NCBI GenBank assembly: GCA_003165595.1
Contig: PLWQ01000028.1
Coordinates: 320,168 to 376,119, forward strand
DNA: 55,952 nt
DNA from: Fibrobacterota bacterium
GTDB lineage: Bacteria; Fibrobacterota; Chitinivibrionia; Chitinivibrionales; FEN-1185
Direction of reading: 5' to 3'
Position numbers and translations under genes: made by a program. Below, piece after piece: positions 35,482 to 44,698 of the stretch (the stretch's first letter is position 1; each line of letters opens with the position of its first letter). The notes under the pieces are model-generated. The model was not told where the DNA came from, did no database searches, and saw only the letters and a program-made list of their open reading frames with translations.

Positions 35482-35842
35482 ATGCTCTCAATTATATCCG
35501 GCAACCGAATTCCCATAAAATCGTGGTGCAGGGACATCGAGCCCGGCGCCATGAAACAGGCAATCAACCTGACGAAACTCCCTTTTGTCTACGGTCATGT
35601 CGCACTCATGGCCGATTGCCACGAGGGCTTTGGCATGCCTATTGGTGGGGTAATTGCCTGCAAGGACGCAATCGTGCCCAACGCCGTCGGCGTGGACATC
35701 GGCTGCGGCATGTGCGCGGTACAAAATCGACCTGAGCGAGGCGCCCCAGGCCTATAAAAATATCGACCGCGTCATCGACGCGCAGAAGGATCTGGTTGAG
35801 GTGCTGGTGAAGCTAAAGCCGCTTGGAGTGGTGAAGGGATAG
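35482..35842 (+). pseudogene. rtcB: Internally deleted RNA ligase RtcB
   Basis: The first about 80 codons encode an RtcB N-terminus (IKSWCRDIEPGAMKQA, FVYGHVALMADCHEGFGMPIGGV, NAVGVDIGCGMCAV), including metal-binding Cys and His residues. At about 35720 the frame shifts and the sequence jumps to the RtcB C-terminus (KIDLSEAPQAYKNIDRVIDAQKDLVEVLVKLKPLGVVKG, stop). Roughly 250-350 central residues with the rest of the active site, including the guanylated His, are missing. RtcB is normally about 400-480 residues. This copy cannot be an active 3'-phosphate RNA ligase. It may have been lost through the adjoining repeat. Confidence 0.85.
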
Positions 35843-35920
35843 AGCGCGGAAGTCTGTGCGGAAAAAATTGTCTAAAAGTCTTAAAGGTTGACGGTCTGTA
35901 CTGTCTTGAAAACAAATTTC

Positions 35921-35968
35921 TGCGTTGACCTTTTAGACGTCATAGACCTTTCGACTTTATGGACTTTT
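35921..35968. repeat. Imperfect 9-nt tandem repeat
   Basis: GAC recurs at 35927, 35936, 35945, 35953 and 35962 with TT-rich spacers (TTGACC TTTTAGAC GTCATAGAC CTTTCGAC TTTATGGAC), a period of 8-9 nt. A related GGTTGAC lies at 35887. Short GAC/GTC tandem tracts of this sort are dispersed noncoding repeats in many environmental genomes. It sits just beyond the stop of the next minus-strand gene. Confidence 0.6.
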
Positions 35969-35969
35969 T

Positions 35970-36515
35970 TCAGAACCTCGCCTCCGTCAATGGCGCGCCG
36001 TGGGGGCCGACAAATCTCAGGTAGTAGGTGGCAAAGTAAGGATCCTTCGCCGTGGCAACGGCGATGAGCGCGCAGTACGACTTTCCCGGGTCAAGGGTGT
36101 TCCCCCAGAGAGGGTTCGAGGCAAGATCGTCCCGCAGCGGTTGTCCGGCGCCAAGCAGTTTCGCGGCCGCCAGAGCGTCTTTCTCAATCGCCGCCGGGTT
36201 TCCCGCTTCGTCAAGCACCAGCACGTGGGCGCTGTCGATACTGAGCGGCTGCGCGCCGGTGTTTTCTATCCTTACGGCAAACACGCCGAGGTTCTTTTTC
36301 TGGGAAGCCCGAAAGGCTATCGTATTCCTTGTCTCGTACAGCGGCTGCTTTGACGCGAACACGGAAACGCCCGCGTCCGGCTTGGATAGCCAGCATTTCT
36401 TGTAGTCCAGATCGCTCAAGAGGATCATCTTGTAGCTTCCGGCGCAGCATGCCAGCAGAAGGGGAATAACGGCGCCCAGGAATCGGAGCGTGTGCAAACG
36501 GTTAGCGCGTCGCAT
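35970..36515 (-). CDS. Lipoprotein, hypothetical
   Basis: A 181-residue protein started at the ATG 36513-36515. The signal peptide FLGAVIPLLLACC ends in a lipobox. The rest (FRASQKKNLGVFAVRIENTGAQPLSIDSAHVLVLDEAGN) resembles a beta-sandwich domain of the kind that binds or decorates envelope components; no family can be named. It overlaps the end of cutA by 14 nt, so the two are cotranscribed. Confidence 0.65.
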   Translation of the reverse strand: MRRANRLHTLRFLGAVIPLLLACCAGSYKMILLSDLDYKKCWLSKPDAGVSVFASKQPLYETRNTIAFRASQKKNLGVFAVRIENTGAQPLSIDSAHVLVLDEAGNPAAIEKDALAAAKLLGAGQPLRDDLASNPLWGNTLDPGKSYCALIAVATAKDPYFATYYLRFVGPHGAPLTEARF

Positions 36516-36816
36516 GGGAGATCCATGCGAGAAAGTCCGGATTGCCCTTGTCAATAGGGAATGATACTATGCACGGGCATTCGTAACTGTGAAGTTTCTT
36601 GACCCGGGCAATTACCTTGTTTACCAGCGACTGTTTCGTCTTTGCGGTCAGGAGCGCTTCGGCGCCCTTCTCCACCTTGCCCTGCCAGCGATACACCGAG
36701 TAAATGTGGTCGATGATGTTCGCGCAGGCAACGAGCCGCTCGTCCACCAGCGCGGCCGCGATTTTCCTGGCTTCCTTGGCATCCGCAACGGTAATGTACA
36801 GCATCGCCGTCTTCAT
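36502..36816 (-). CDS. cutA: Divalent-cation tolerance protein CutA
   Basis: A 104-residue PII-like trimeric protein linked to metal tolerance; its exact biochemical role is unsettled. Signature parts are ITVADAKEARKIAAALVDERLVACANI, YRWQGKVEKGAEALLTAKT and the C-terminal HSYECPCIVSFPI. The ATG at 36814-36816 follows GGAGGG; longer upstream sequence is not coding. Confidence 0.93.
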   Translation of the reverse strand: MKTAMLYITVADAKEARKIAAALVDERLVACANIIDHIYSVYRWQGKVEKGAEALLTAKTKQSLVNKVIARVKKLHSYECPCIVSFPIDKGNPDFLAWISHATR

Positions 36817-37030
36817 GGCGCAAACCCTCCGATAAAAAACTATATCGCGGGACACGGCGGCGGGAGTAAAGAACCACGGCCATAGGCCGTGGCTTTGATG
36901 AGGGGGTAAAAGGACAAACGACATAATGGATGGTGCGCAGCACCACTACCAAACCCTTACGAAACTATTGTCAGAAACCCCCGAAATAAACGCGGGGCGC
37001 AGGGCGGCTGGGAGAACTCAAGGCCCCGGC

Positions 37031-37402
37031 CTACTGGTTGATTACTTCCTGTTGTTCCGAAATTATTTTTGCGAGGGCACGCAGGGGTACGGGCTTTTCG
37101 AAAAAAGTGGCGTTGAGCTTTTGCAGTTTTTCTTCGGCGATTTCCGAAACGTACCCGGAAATCATCACCTTCCTGGCGCGGGGCGGAGCCGACTCCATGA
37201 GTTGCAGCCCGTCGAATCTGGGCATCTTGTAGTCGGTAATGAGCACGTCCACCGGGTTGTGGGCAATAAAATCTCTTGCCACCAGGGAGTCGTTGAACGT
37301 ATGAATTTGAATTTCCTGAGTTATGCACAGAATGAATGTCTTCAGGAGCTCGGTAATCTGTTCCTCGTCGTCGACCACGACGACTTCAAGCTTGCGGTTC
37401 AT
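37031..37402 (-). CDS. Single-domain response regulator
   Basis: A 123-residue receiver domain. The acidic patch is in VVVDDEEQ, the phospho-acceptor Asp in VLITDYKMPRFDG, and the conserved Ser and Lys in VMISGYVSE and FEKPVPL. The ATG at 37400-37402 has AGAGGA upstream; an upstream in-frame ATG (37432) would add a short unusual extension. There is no output domain and no kinase nearby. It is divergent from hrpA. Confidence 0.85.
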   Translation of the reverse strand: MNRKLEVVVVDDEEQITELLKTFILCITQEIQIHTFNDSLVARDFIAHNPVDVLITDYKMPRFDGLQLMESAPPRARKVMISGYVSEIAEEKLQKLNATFFEKPVPLRALAKIISEQQEVINQ

Positions 37403-37605
37403 TGCCGCTGTCCTCTTTGTGAAGTTTTCCATGTAATTACATATTGTATCACTCGTGCAACGGTGATGCAACACCTTTTTGGACGTTTTCCGGCGGCAGG
37501 TCCTTTCATACTACGTTGAGGCCTGGTTTTTATGGCGCGTCATATTCCAGAAAAGTCATCGCGTCCGGCGCCGCATTCCTTGCACCGGGCATCGGCAGGA
37601 CGTCG

Positions 37606-40600
37606 ATGAACCCCCCCGCTGTTTCTTCTGCTCTACCGATTCATGACAAACGGGACGCCATCATCGAGGCGATCCGGTCTTCCCAGGTCGTTATAGTCGC
37701 GGGTGAAACCGGTTCGGGCAAGACCACGCAACTCCCGCTGCTGTGCCTCGAAGCCGGTTTCGGAAAGCACGGCAAGATCGGCATCACCCAGCCTCGAAGG
37801 ATTGCCGCTACCTCGGTTGCGTCTTATGTAGCTTCGCAGTTGTCGTGCCCCGTTGGAACCCTGGTCGGATACAAAGTCCGCTTTACCGACAGGGAGTCGG
37901 CGGCCACGAAGATAAAATTCATGACCGACGGTATTCTCCTTCGTGAATTGCAGGCCGACAGGTACCTGAGGCACTACGACGTTGTCATCATCGATGAAGT
38001 GCACGAGAGAAGCCTCAACATCGACTTTCTCGTTGGTTACATGAAGTGGCTGCTGCCCAAGCGGCCCGATATGAGGCTCGTGCTTTCGTCCGCCACTATC
38101 GACACCGCTTTGTTTTCCGCCGCCTTTTCAAACGCACCCGTCATCACGGTCTTGGGCAGACTGTTTCCCATCGACATCCTGTATCACGAGCCCTCGCCCG
38201 ACAAAGGGGAAGAAATCTCTTTTGCCGGGCTCGCCGCCAAAGCCGCGCAGGAACTCCTGGAATCCTCGGATGCCGGCGACATCCTGATCTTCTTGCCTAC
38301 CGAGCGCGATATTCTGGAGACAACGGACCTCCTGACCGGACGGCTCGGCACCGCCTGCCGGATACTTCCGATGTTCGGCAGGATGCCGCTTGCCGAACAG
38401 GCCGCCATATTCCATGTATTCGACAAAAGAAAGATCGTGGTGGCCACCAACATTGCCGAAACGTCGGTAACCGTGCCCAATATCCGTTTCGTCGTGGACA
38501 CCGGACTCGCTCGTATCAAGCGGTTCGATCCGTCCTTGGGCATTACGCGCCTTCCTGTTGAGCCTGTGTCGCAGGCGAGCGCGCGGCAGCGCGCCGGCAG
38601 GTGCGGCAGGGTGCAAGACGGTATGTGCGTCCGGCTGTATTCCGAGGAAGACTTGCTGTCACGTCCCGAGTACACGGCTCCGGAGATTCAGCGGGCGAAC
38701 CTTGGCCAGGTAATACTGTCCATGACCTCGCTCGGTCTTGGCACGGTGGAAAACTTCCCCTTTCTGCAGGGGCCGTCCCGCCAGGCGATTTCGCAGGGAT
38801 ATCGTTCTCTTGTTGAGCTGGGTGCTCTTGACGAATCGAAGCACCTCACCGACTTGGGCGCGCGCATGGCCCGGTTTCCGATCGACCCGGCCCTGTCGCG
38901 GATGCTTCTCGAAGCGCATCAGCAAGGCTGCATGCGGGAACTCCTTATCGTTGCCTCGGCGTTGTGCGTGCAGGACATGCGTGTGAGACCCTCAGACAAG
39001 AAAGAGGCGGCAGATGCCGCCCATGCCCGTTTTTGCGATCCGTTGTCCGATTTTCTCTTCTACCTGAAATTGTGGGACGCGTGCGGGTGGGACGCTCCCG
39101 AAAGGTTTTCGCTCACCCGGCTCAGGAGCTTCTGTAAGAACCACTTTCTTTCCTTTGTTCGCATGCGCGAATGGAAAGACGTTCACGACCAGCTCGCGTC
39201 AATCGTTGAAACACGAGGCGATCGGAAAGGTGAACACGAAGCGGCAACCTACGAACGGATTCACCGCTGCGTCGTGTCCGGGTTTGTGTCGCATGTTGCA
39301 AAGAAGAACGACGATGGAACATACCAGGTTGCCAAAGGCCGCACATCCTCACTGTTCCCCGGCTCATCGCTTTTCAAGAAGAAGCCCGACTGGATCGTAT
39401 CGTCGGAACTCGTGGAAACATCGCGCGTGTATAGCAGGACCTGTGCCTCCATCGATCCGCTCTGGCTCGAATCCGTTGCCCCGCACCTGTGCAAACGGCG
39501 ATACAGCGAACCGTTTTTCGACGAGGAATCGGAAGGCGTCAAGGCAAAAGAAACCGTCTCTTTTTTCGGGCTCACCATCGTTGCGGGAAGGATCGTGGGG
39601 TACGGCAGGATAAAGCCGGAAGAGGCAACGGATGTGTTTATCCGGGAAGGACTGTGCGCAGGAAGGCTCAAGTCTCACTATAAATTCTACAAACACAACC
39701 TCGAATTACGTCATCGGTTCGAATCTCTAGAAAAGAAACTTCGCACCGCCAGCGACTTCTCCGGCGAAGAAAACATGGTGGACTTCTACAAATTGCGGCT
39801 GCACGGCATCTCCTCGGTTCACGAACTCAACGCACTGGTTCGTCAGCCGGGAGCTGCCGACGCGCTGTTCATGAAGGACTCGGACCTTGTCCCCGGTCTT
39901 GCAAATGACGTGGCTGCACTGTTTCCCGATAGCGTAACAATAGGCGCGGCGGTGTTTCCCATCGTTTACGAATTCGACCTTTCGTCGGAGCTTGACGGTC
40001 CGAGCGTGCGCATTACTTCGCACGATCTCACCTGCCTGAATCACGCGGTGTTCGACTGGATCGTTCCCGGCCTGTACGAGCCGCGCATTCGATTTCTTCT
40101 GGAGAGTCTTCCCAGGTCAACCAAACAGCGGATAGGAGACGTATCAGAGGCGGCGAAAACCATAGCCGCATCCCTTTCCTACTCCGGCGAGGATTTTCTT
40201 GACAGCGTGTGCGAAAGCGCCTCTGCGCTTCTTGGGCTGTACCTCGACCAGGCTCGCTTGCCGGTCCACGACCTGCCACCGCACCTCATGGTCAAGGTTG
40301 TTGTTGACAAGAGCGGTAAGCTCGCTGGTCCGAACGGCAACGCCGCGGCATGGAGCGGTGCATCACGACAGTGGACAAAGACCGATATTCGCACGTGGAA
40401 TTTCGGAGATCTTCCGCAAAAACTTGAACTCATCCCTGCAGCACGGGGCTTCCCCGTTTTTGGATATCCGTCGCTTGTGGCTCGGGAAGGCGCCGTAAAT
40501 AGCACTGTTTTTACCCGTATGGAAGATCAAGCAACAAACCATGCCGCAGGCGTAAGACGGCTCGCAGAGATATCCGTGGAAAAGGATTTCGCCTGGCTCG

Positions 40601-41283
40601 ATCGCGATTTTAGAATCGACACGAGACACGGCGCCGCATTTTTTCCAACGGACAAAGCAGAGAGAATCGGAGAAATCGGTTCATCATTGGTAAAAAGGCA
40701 CTGTTTTGCGAATGAGAGCTTTTCTGTATGGAAAAAATCGGAATTCGACGCGATTTTGAAACGAGTACGCGTAATTCTTGGTTCACAAGGGTCAAGCCTT
40801 GGCGCGTTGATAGCCTCGGTGATTTCCGAATACATCGAGTTACAATCGACTCTTAAAACAAAGACAAAATCATGTAATTCCAAGGGATGCACCGAAATTG
40901 CAGCAGACTTAAAGAAGGAACTCGGAGCCTACATGGATCGGTTTTTAAACAAGACCTTGAATCTCAATATGCTTACGCAATATCCAAGGTATTTCAAGGG
41001 CTTTGGCCTCAGGATTCAGCGCGCTCTTTCCGATCCGGGAAAGTACTTGTCAAGGCTTGAAAATGCAATACCTTACGTGAGGAAGTCCAATGCATTTTGG
41101 AGAGACTTCGCCAACTATCCATTGGAAAATCAAGAGCTTATCTTCGATTTTTGCATGATGGTCGAGGAATTTAAGATTTCACTTTTTGCGCAGCAGGAAA
41201 TCAAGACCCTTTTTCCGATTTCGCCAAAACGGCTTGATGAGAAATTGGAGGAATTGAGAAAGGCCGGGATTGTTGAGGATTGA
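37606..41283 (+). CDS. hrpA: ATP-dependent RNA helicase HrpA
   Basis: A 1225-residue DEAH-box helicase. Motifs in order: I GETGSGKTT, Ia TQPRRIAA, II DEVH in VIIDEVHERS, III SATID, V TNIAETSVTV and VI QRAGRCGR, all in the first about 350 residues. Helicase-associated and OB domains follow, then the long DUF3418 region specific to HrpA. Length is close to the E. coli protein. I chose the ATG at 37606; sequence back to 37444 lacks an RBS and is poorly coding. HrpA unwinds RNA and rescues stalled ribosomes. The last 650 nt are visibly poorer in GC. Confidence 0.93.
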   Translation: MNPPAVSSALPIHDKRDAIIEAIRSSQVVIVAGETGSGKTTQLPLLCLEAGFGKHGKIGITQPRRIAATSVASYVASQLSCPVGTLVGYKVRFTDRESAATKIKFMTDGILLRELQADRYLRHYDVVIIDEVHERSLNIDFLVGYMKWLLPKRPDMRLVLSSATIDTALFSAAFSNAPVITVLGRLFPIDILYHEPSPDKGEEISFAGLAAKAAQELLESSDAGDILIFLPTERDILETTDLLTGRLGTACRILPMFGRMPLAEQAAIFHVFDKRKIVVATNIAETSVTVPNIRFVVDTGLARIKRFDPSLGITRLPVEPVSQASARQRAGRCGRVQDGMCVRLYSEEDLLSRPEYTAPEIQRANLGQVILSMTSLGLGTVENFPFLQGPSRQAISQGYRSLVELGALDESKHLTDLGARMARFPIDPALSRMLLEAHQQGCMRELLIVASALCVQDMRVRPSDKKEAADAAHARFCDPLSDFLFYLKLWDACGWDAPERFSLTRLRSFCKNHFLSFVRMREWKDVHDQLASIVETRGDRKGEHEAATYERIHRCVVSGFVSHVAKKNDDGTYQVAKGRTSSLFPGSSLFKKKPDWIVSSELVETSRVYSRTCASIDPLWLESVAPHLCKRRYSEPFFDEESEGVKAKETVSFFGLTIVAGRIVGYGRIKPEEATDVFIREGLCAGRLKSHYKFYKHNLELRHRFESLEKKLRTASDFSGEENMVDFYKLRLHGISSVHELNALVRQPGAADALFMKDSDLVPGLANDVAALFPDSVTIGAAVFPIVYEFDLSSELDGPSVRITSHDLTCLNHAVFDWIVPGLYEPRIRFLLESLPRSTKQRIGDVSEAAKTIAASLSYSGEDFLDSVCESASALLGLYLDQARLPVHDLPPHLMVKVVVDKSGKLAGPNGNAAAWSGASRQWTKTDIRTWNFGDLPQKLELIPAARGFPVFGYPSLVAREGAVNSTVFTRMEDQATNHAAGVRRLAEISVEKDFAWLDRDFRIDTRHGAAFFPTDKAERIGEIGSSLVKRHCFANESFSVWKKSEFDAILKRVRVILGSQGSSLGALIASVISEYIELQSTLKTKTKSCNSKGCTEIAADLKKELGAYMDRFLNKTLNLNMLTQYPRYFKGFGLRIQRALSDPGKYLSRLENAIPYVRKSNAFWRDFANYPLENQELIFDFCMMVEEFKISLFAQQEIKTLFPISPKRLDEKLEELRKAGIVED

Positions 41284-41658
41284 CCGGATGTGGACTTTCG
41301 GTCAAGCTTAGGCCGACAGGCAGACGTAAAAGAACCCCCCGCATAGCGGAAGCCTTAATTGAGCACCCTAATAAGGGTGCGACCCGTTGATTCATCGCTG
41401 GGCCCTTTTGTCTAAGCAAAACAAACGCCCGGCGCAATGCGGCATTAGAATTGCGAGCCTAGATAGCATCACCTTTGTAAGGTCACCGAATTCGTGCGAC
41501 ATGAGGGGCAAAATCGTGATCGGCTCAGCAAGGAACTGAGGCCAACAAAAGTCATTATCCTTAACCCCGGATTTTTCAAAACATTTATATTACTGTGATC
41601 ACCGGAACAACTCTCTCCTCTCCCCGTGCGGCTACTTTCAAGAAAACGGAGACATACC
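41284..41658. other. 375-nt region upstream of glmS
   Basis: The long leader separates hrpA from glmS. It holds inverted repeats: GCACCCT-AATA-AGGGTGC (about 41366-41383), CGCAAT...ATTGCG (41433-41455) and CTCAG-CAAGGAA-CTGAG (41523-41539). On the minus strand CCGC-TAT-GCGG followed by GGGGTTCTTTT (about 41330-41352) resembles a weak terminator, so a minus-strand RNA is possible. The glmS ribozyme core is not present. No known riboswitch was recognised. No open frame was found. Confidence 0.4.
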
Positions 41659-43488
41659 ATGTGCGGAATAGTCGGATACGTTGGCAAACGCGAAGCTTTT
41701 CCCGTCCTTATCGAAGGCCTCTCGGCCCTGGAATACCGGGGATACGACAGCGCCGGCGTCGCCCTCATCGACAAGGGATCACTTGTAGTATGGAAGAACA
41801 AGGGCAAGGTTGCCCAGCTTAAGGCGTTTGCCGAAAAGAAAGTGAAACCCGGTTCAACTATCGGCATCGCCCATACGCGTTGGGCAACGCACGGCGTGCC
41901 TTCCCAGGCCAACGCCCATCCGCATACCGACGCGAAAAACAGAATTGCCCTGGTCCATAACGGCATCATTGAGAATTACGCCGCCCTCAAGGACAAGCTC
42001 AAGAAAGAGGGTGTTGTATTCAAATCGGAGACCGACACGGAGGTGCTTGCCCAACTCGTGGGCAAGTATTACAAAGGAGACCTTGTCGGCGCCGTGTCTC
42101 AGGCGCTTGCCGAAGTCGACGGAACGTTCGGTATCGCCGTCATAGCCGGGGACAATCCGGACGTGCTTGTCGGAGCGCGCCGCGGCTCCCCGCTTGTTGT
42201 CGGCGTGGGCGACGGAGAATATTTCCTCGCATCGGACGCAAGCGCCATTGTCCGGTATACCAAGCGCGTGATTTATCTCAAGGATTCGAGCCTCGTGGTG
42301 CTCAACCGATCCGACCATACCATCATGGATCTTGACAAAAAGGTCATGACGTACGAGATTCAGCATGTCGACTACACAGCCGAGGCCCTTGCCAAAGGCG
42401 GGTTTCCTCACTTTATGCTTAAGGAGATCTTCGAGCAGCCCGACACCATTCGCAACGCCATGCGGGGCCGCCTGCTTGTGGACGACGGCAGCGCCAGACT
42501 CGACGGCCTCAATCTCGTAATGCAGCAGCTTCGCCAGATCAACCGTATCATCTTTGTCGCGTGCGGGACCTCCTGGCACGCGGCGCTGGTAGGCGAGCAC
42601 ATGATGGAGGAAATTGCCGGGGTATCCGCCGAAGTCGAATACGCGTCCGAATTCCGGTATCGCAATCCGATAATCGACCCGCACACGCTGGTTTTTGTCA
42701 TCAGTCAATCTGGCGAGACCGCGGACACCCTCGCCGCCCTGCGAGAGGCGGCAAACAAGGGAGCCACCGTCCTGGGTATTTGCAACGCAGTGGGCTCGTC
42801 AATCGCGCGAGAGACCCACGGCGGCGTGTATCTTCACGCGGGGCCGGAAATCGGGGTCGCTTCGACCAAAGCCTTTACCTCGCAGCTCACGGTTCTTGCA
42901 CTGCTCACGCTGCTGCTCGGCCGCATGCGAAGGATTTCGCACGACGAGGGCATTACCATTGCGCAAGCGCTCCAGGAAATTCCGGAACAGGTGAAGAAGA
43001 TTCTCAAGCAGAACGCAGCCATAAAGGACATTGCGAAACGGTATTGGAAACACAACAACTTCATCTACCTCGGCCGCTCCTACAATTTCCCGGTTGCGCT
43101 TGAAGGCGCGCTCAAACTCAAGGAGATTTCCTATATCCACGCCGAAGGCTACCCCGCTGCCGAAATGAAGCACGGCCCCATCGCGCTCATAGACAAAGAC
43201 TTGCCCAGCGTGGTCATTGCCCTTAAGGACAGCGTCTACGAGAAAGTGCTTTCAAACATTCAGGAAATAAACGCACGCGGCGGACAGGTAATTGCGATTG
43301 CAACGGAGGGGGACAAGAACATAAAGAAATATGCAGCTCATGTCATCTATGTTCCCAAGACGATTCCCATGCTGAGCCCGCTGCTGTCGGTTATTCCGCT
43401 TCAGCTGCTCGCCTATCACATTGCCGCGTTTCGCAAGTGCGAAATCGATCAGCCCCGAAACCTTGCAAAAAGCGTCACCGTGGAGTAA
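41659..43488 (+). CDS. glmS: Glucosamine-6-phosphate synthase (isomerising) GlmS
   Basis: A 609-residue enzyme that makes glucosamine-6-phosphate from fructose-6-phosphate and glutamine, the first step to UDP-GlcNAc. The N-terminal Cys nucleophile is in MCGIVGYVG, so the start is fixed at 41659. The glutaminase motifs RGYDSAG, HTRWATHG and HNGIIENY follow. The two SIS domains carry CGTSWHA and SQSGETADT, and the gene ends with LAKSVTVE, the conserved C-terminus. Length is exact. Followed by ridA, scpA and a DTW gene in one operon. Confidence 0.97.
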   Translation: MCGIVGYVGKREAFPVLIEGLSALEYRGYDSAGVALIDKGSLVVWKNKGKVAQLKAFAEKKVKPGSTIGIAHTRWATHGVPSQANAHPHTDAKNRIALVHNGIIENYAALKDKLKKEGVVFKSETDTEVLAQLVGKYYKGDLVGAVSQALAEVDGTFGIAVIAGDNPDVLVGARRGSPLVVGVGDGEYFLASDASAIVRYTKRVIYLKDSSLVVLNRSDHTIMDLDKKVMTYEIQHVDYTAEALAKGGFPHFMLKEIFEQPDTIRNAMRGRLLVDDGSARLDGLNLVMQQLRQINRIIFVACGTSWHAALVGEHMMEEIAGVSAEVEYASEFRYRNPIIDPHTLVFVISQSGETADTLAALREAANKGATVLGICNAVGSSIARETHGGVYLHAGPEIGVASTKAFTSQLTVLALLTLLLGRMRRISHDEGITIAQALQEIPEQVKKILKQNAAIKDIAKRYWKHNNFIYLGRSYNFPVALEGALKLKEISYIHAEGYPAAEMKHGPIALIDKDLPSVVIALKDSVYEKVLSNIQEINARGGQVIAIATEGDKNIKKYAAHVIYVPKTIPMLSPLLSVIPLQLLAYHIAAFRKCEIDQPRNLAKSVTVE

Positions 43489-43499
43489 CCGGGGATCAG

Positions 43500-43880
43500 A
43501 TGAAGCCGGAATCGATATTTACGCAGCAAGCGCCGAAGCCGATTGGTCCATATTCACAGGCGATTGCTGTGGGCAACCTGGTTTTTGTTTCCGGCCAGAT
43601 TCCTTTGGATCCGGCAAGCGGTGCGGTTGTCGGCGCTACCGTTGTCGAGCAGGCGCGGCAAGCACTCGGAAACCTCAAAGCGGTCCTCTCGTCCCAGTCG
43701 CTGGGTACCAACGCGATTGTCAAGACCACCGTCTTTCTCCGCTCCATGGCCGACTTTGCGGCCTTCAACGCCGTATACGAGGAAGAGCTTGGCGAGTCAA
43801 AGCCGGCGCGGTCGGTGGTTGAGGTCTCGGGGCTCCCCAAAAACGTTCTGGTCGAGATCGAGGCGGTCGCATGCCGGTGA
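43500..43880 (+). CDS. ridA: RidA-family enamine/imine deaminase
   Basis: A 126-residue RidA/YjgF protein that hydrolyses reactive enamine intermediates from PLP enzymes. Key parts are APKPIGPYSQAIAVGNLVFVSGQIPLDP at the start and the C-terminal signature PARSVVEVSGLPKNVLVEIEAVA with the substrate-binding Arg and Glu. The ATG at 43500 follows GGGGATC. It lies 11 nt after glmS and overlaps scpA by 10 nt. Confidence 0.94.
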   Translation: MKPESIFTQQAPKPIGPYSQAIAVGNLVFVSGQIPLDPASGAVVGATVVEQARQALGNLKAVLSSQSLGTNAIVKTTVFLRSMADFAAFNAVYEEELGESKPARSVVEVSGLPKNVLVEIEAVACR

Positions 43881-44692
43881 AACAGGAATACCTTGTCAAG
43901 CTTTCCCTGTTTGAGGGTCCGCTCGACCTGCTTCTGTACCTCGTGAACCGCGCCGAAGTCGACATCACTCAGATCCAGGTCTCGCAGATCGCCCAGCAGT
44001 ACCTCGAATACCTCGATCTCCTGCGCGAGCTCAACATCGACATTGCCGCCGAATACCTATACATGGCGAGCACGCTCATCCGCCTTAAGGCCCGCGAGCT
44101 CCTGCCGGAGTTGGAACAGGAACCGATCGAGGGCGAAGATGGAATTTACAACAGGGAACAGCTCATTGCCCAGCTCCTCGAATACAAGAAATTCAAGGAG
44201 GCGGCGCACTCGTTGCGCCATTTTGAAGCCGAACAAATCGGCTGCTTCACGCGTGGGAATGCCGAGACGGTGATCCCTCTTGCGGTGCCGGACGAGGGAC
44301 TGCTCGCCGGGGCGGTAACGGTCTTCGATCTCATCACCGCGTTCAAACGGGTGCTCGACCGGGCAGCCACCGACGGCGCCTCCCAGCAGGTGATCGGTCA
44401 CGACATGGTGCGCATCGATGATCGCATCGAGCACGTGCTCGGCATGATCGACGTCGGCCGGGAAATACCCTTTGAAGAACTGTTTGCCGACGATGTCCGC
44501 AGGATCGTGCTTGTGGTGACCTTTATGGCCATTCTTGAGCTGATTAAGATGCAGGAGATCCATTTCCGCCAGGAGGCCCAGTTCGGACGCATCTTCGTGA
44601 AGCGGCGCACCGAGAAGGAGCCGATTCAGCCGGGCGACAATTCCCGGCCGGCCGATGCGGGCGCCCCTTCCGACACCGGCACAGCAGAGTAG
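43871..44692 (+). CDS. scpA: Segregation and condensation protein ScpA
   Basis: A 273-residue kleisin that bridges SMC heads during chromosome condensation. The N-terminus YLVKLSLFEGPLDLLLYLVNRAEVDI is diagnostic. The middle (YLYMASTLIRLKARELLP) and the C-terminal winged helix (VVTFMAILELIKMQEIHFRQEAQFGRI) are typical. A short Pro/Asp-rich tail follows. The start overlaps the ridA stop region. No scpB follows, which is unusual but not rare. Confidence 0.95.
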   Translation: MPVKQEYLVKLSLFEGPLDLLLYLVNRAEVDITQIQVSQIAQQYLEYLDLLRELNIDIAAEYLYMASTLIRLKARELLPELEQEPIEGEDGIYNREQLIAQLLEYKKFKEAAHSLRHFEAEQIGCFTRGNAETVIPLAVPDEGLLAGAVTVFDLITAFKRVLDRAATDGASQQVIGHDMVRIDDRIEHVLGMIDVGREIPFEELFADDVRRIVLVVTFMAILELIKMQEIHFRQEAQFGRIFVKRRTEKEPIQPGDNSRPADAGAPSDTGTAE

Positions 44693-44698
44693 CGCCCC

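Noticed and set aside
41284-41530. Possible RNase P RNA or tmRNA on the minus strand (GAAAGTCC seen)
   Set aside because: Only an 8-nt coincidence; no RNase P core blocks, no tRNA-like ends and no tag reading frame.
41500-41658. Possible glmS ribozyme before glmS
   Set aside because: The conserved catalytic core segments of the ribozyme are not present; position alone is not enough.
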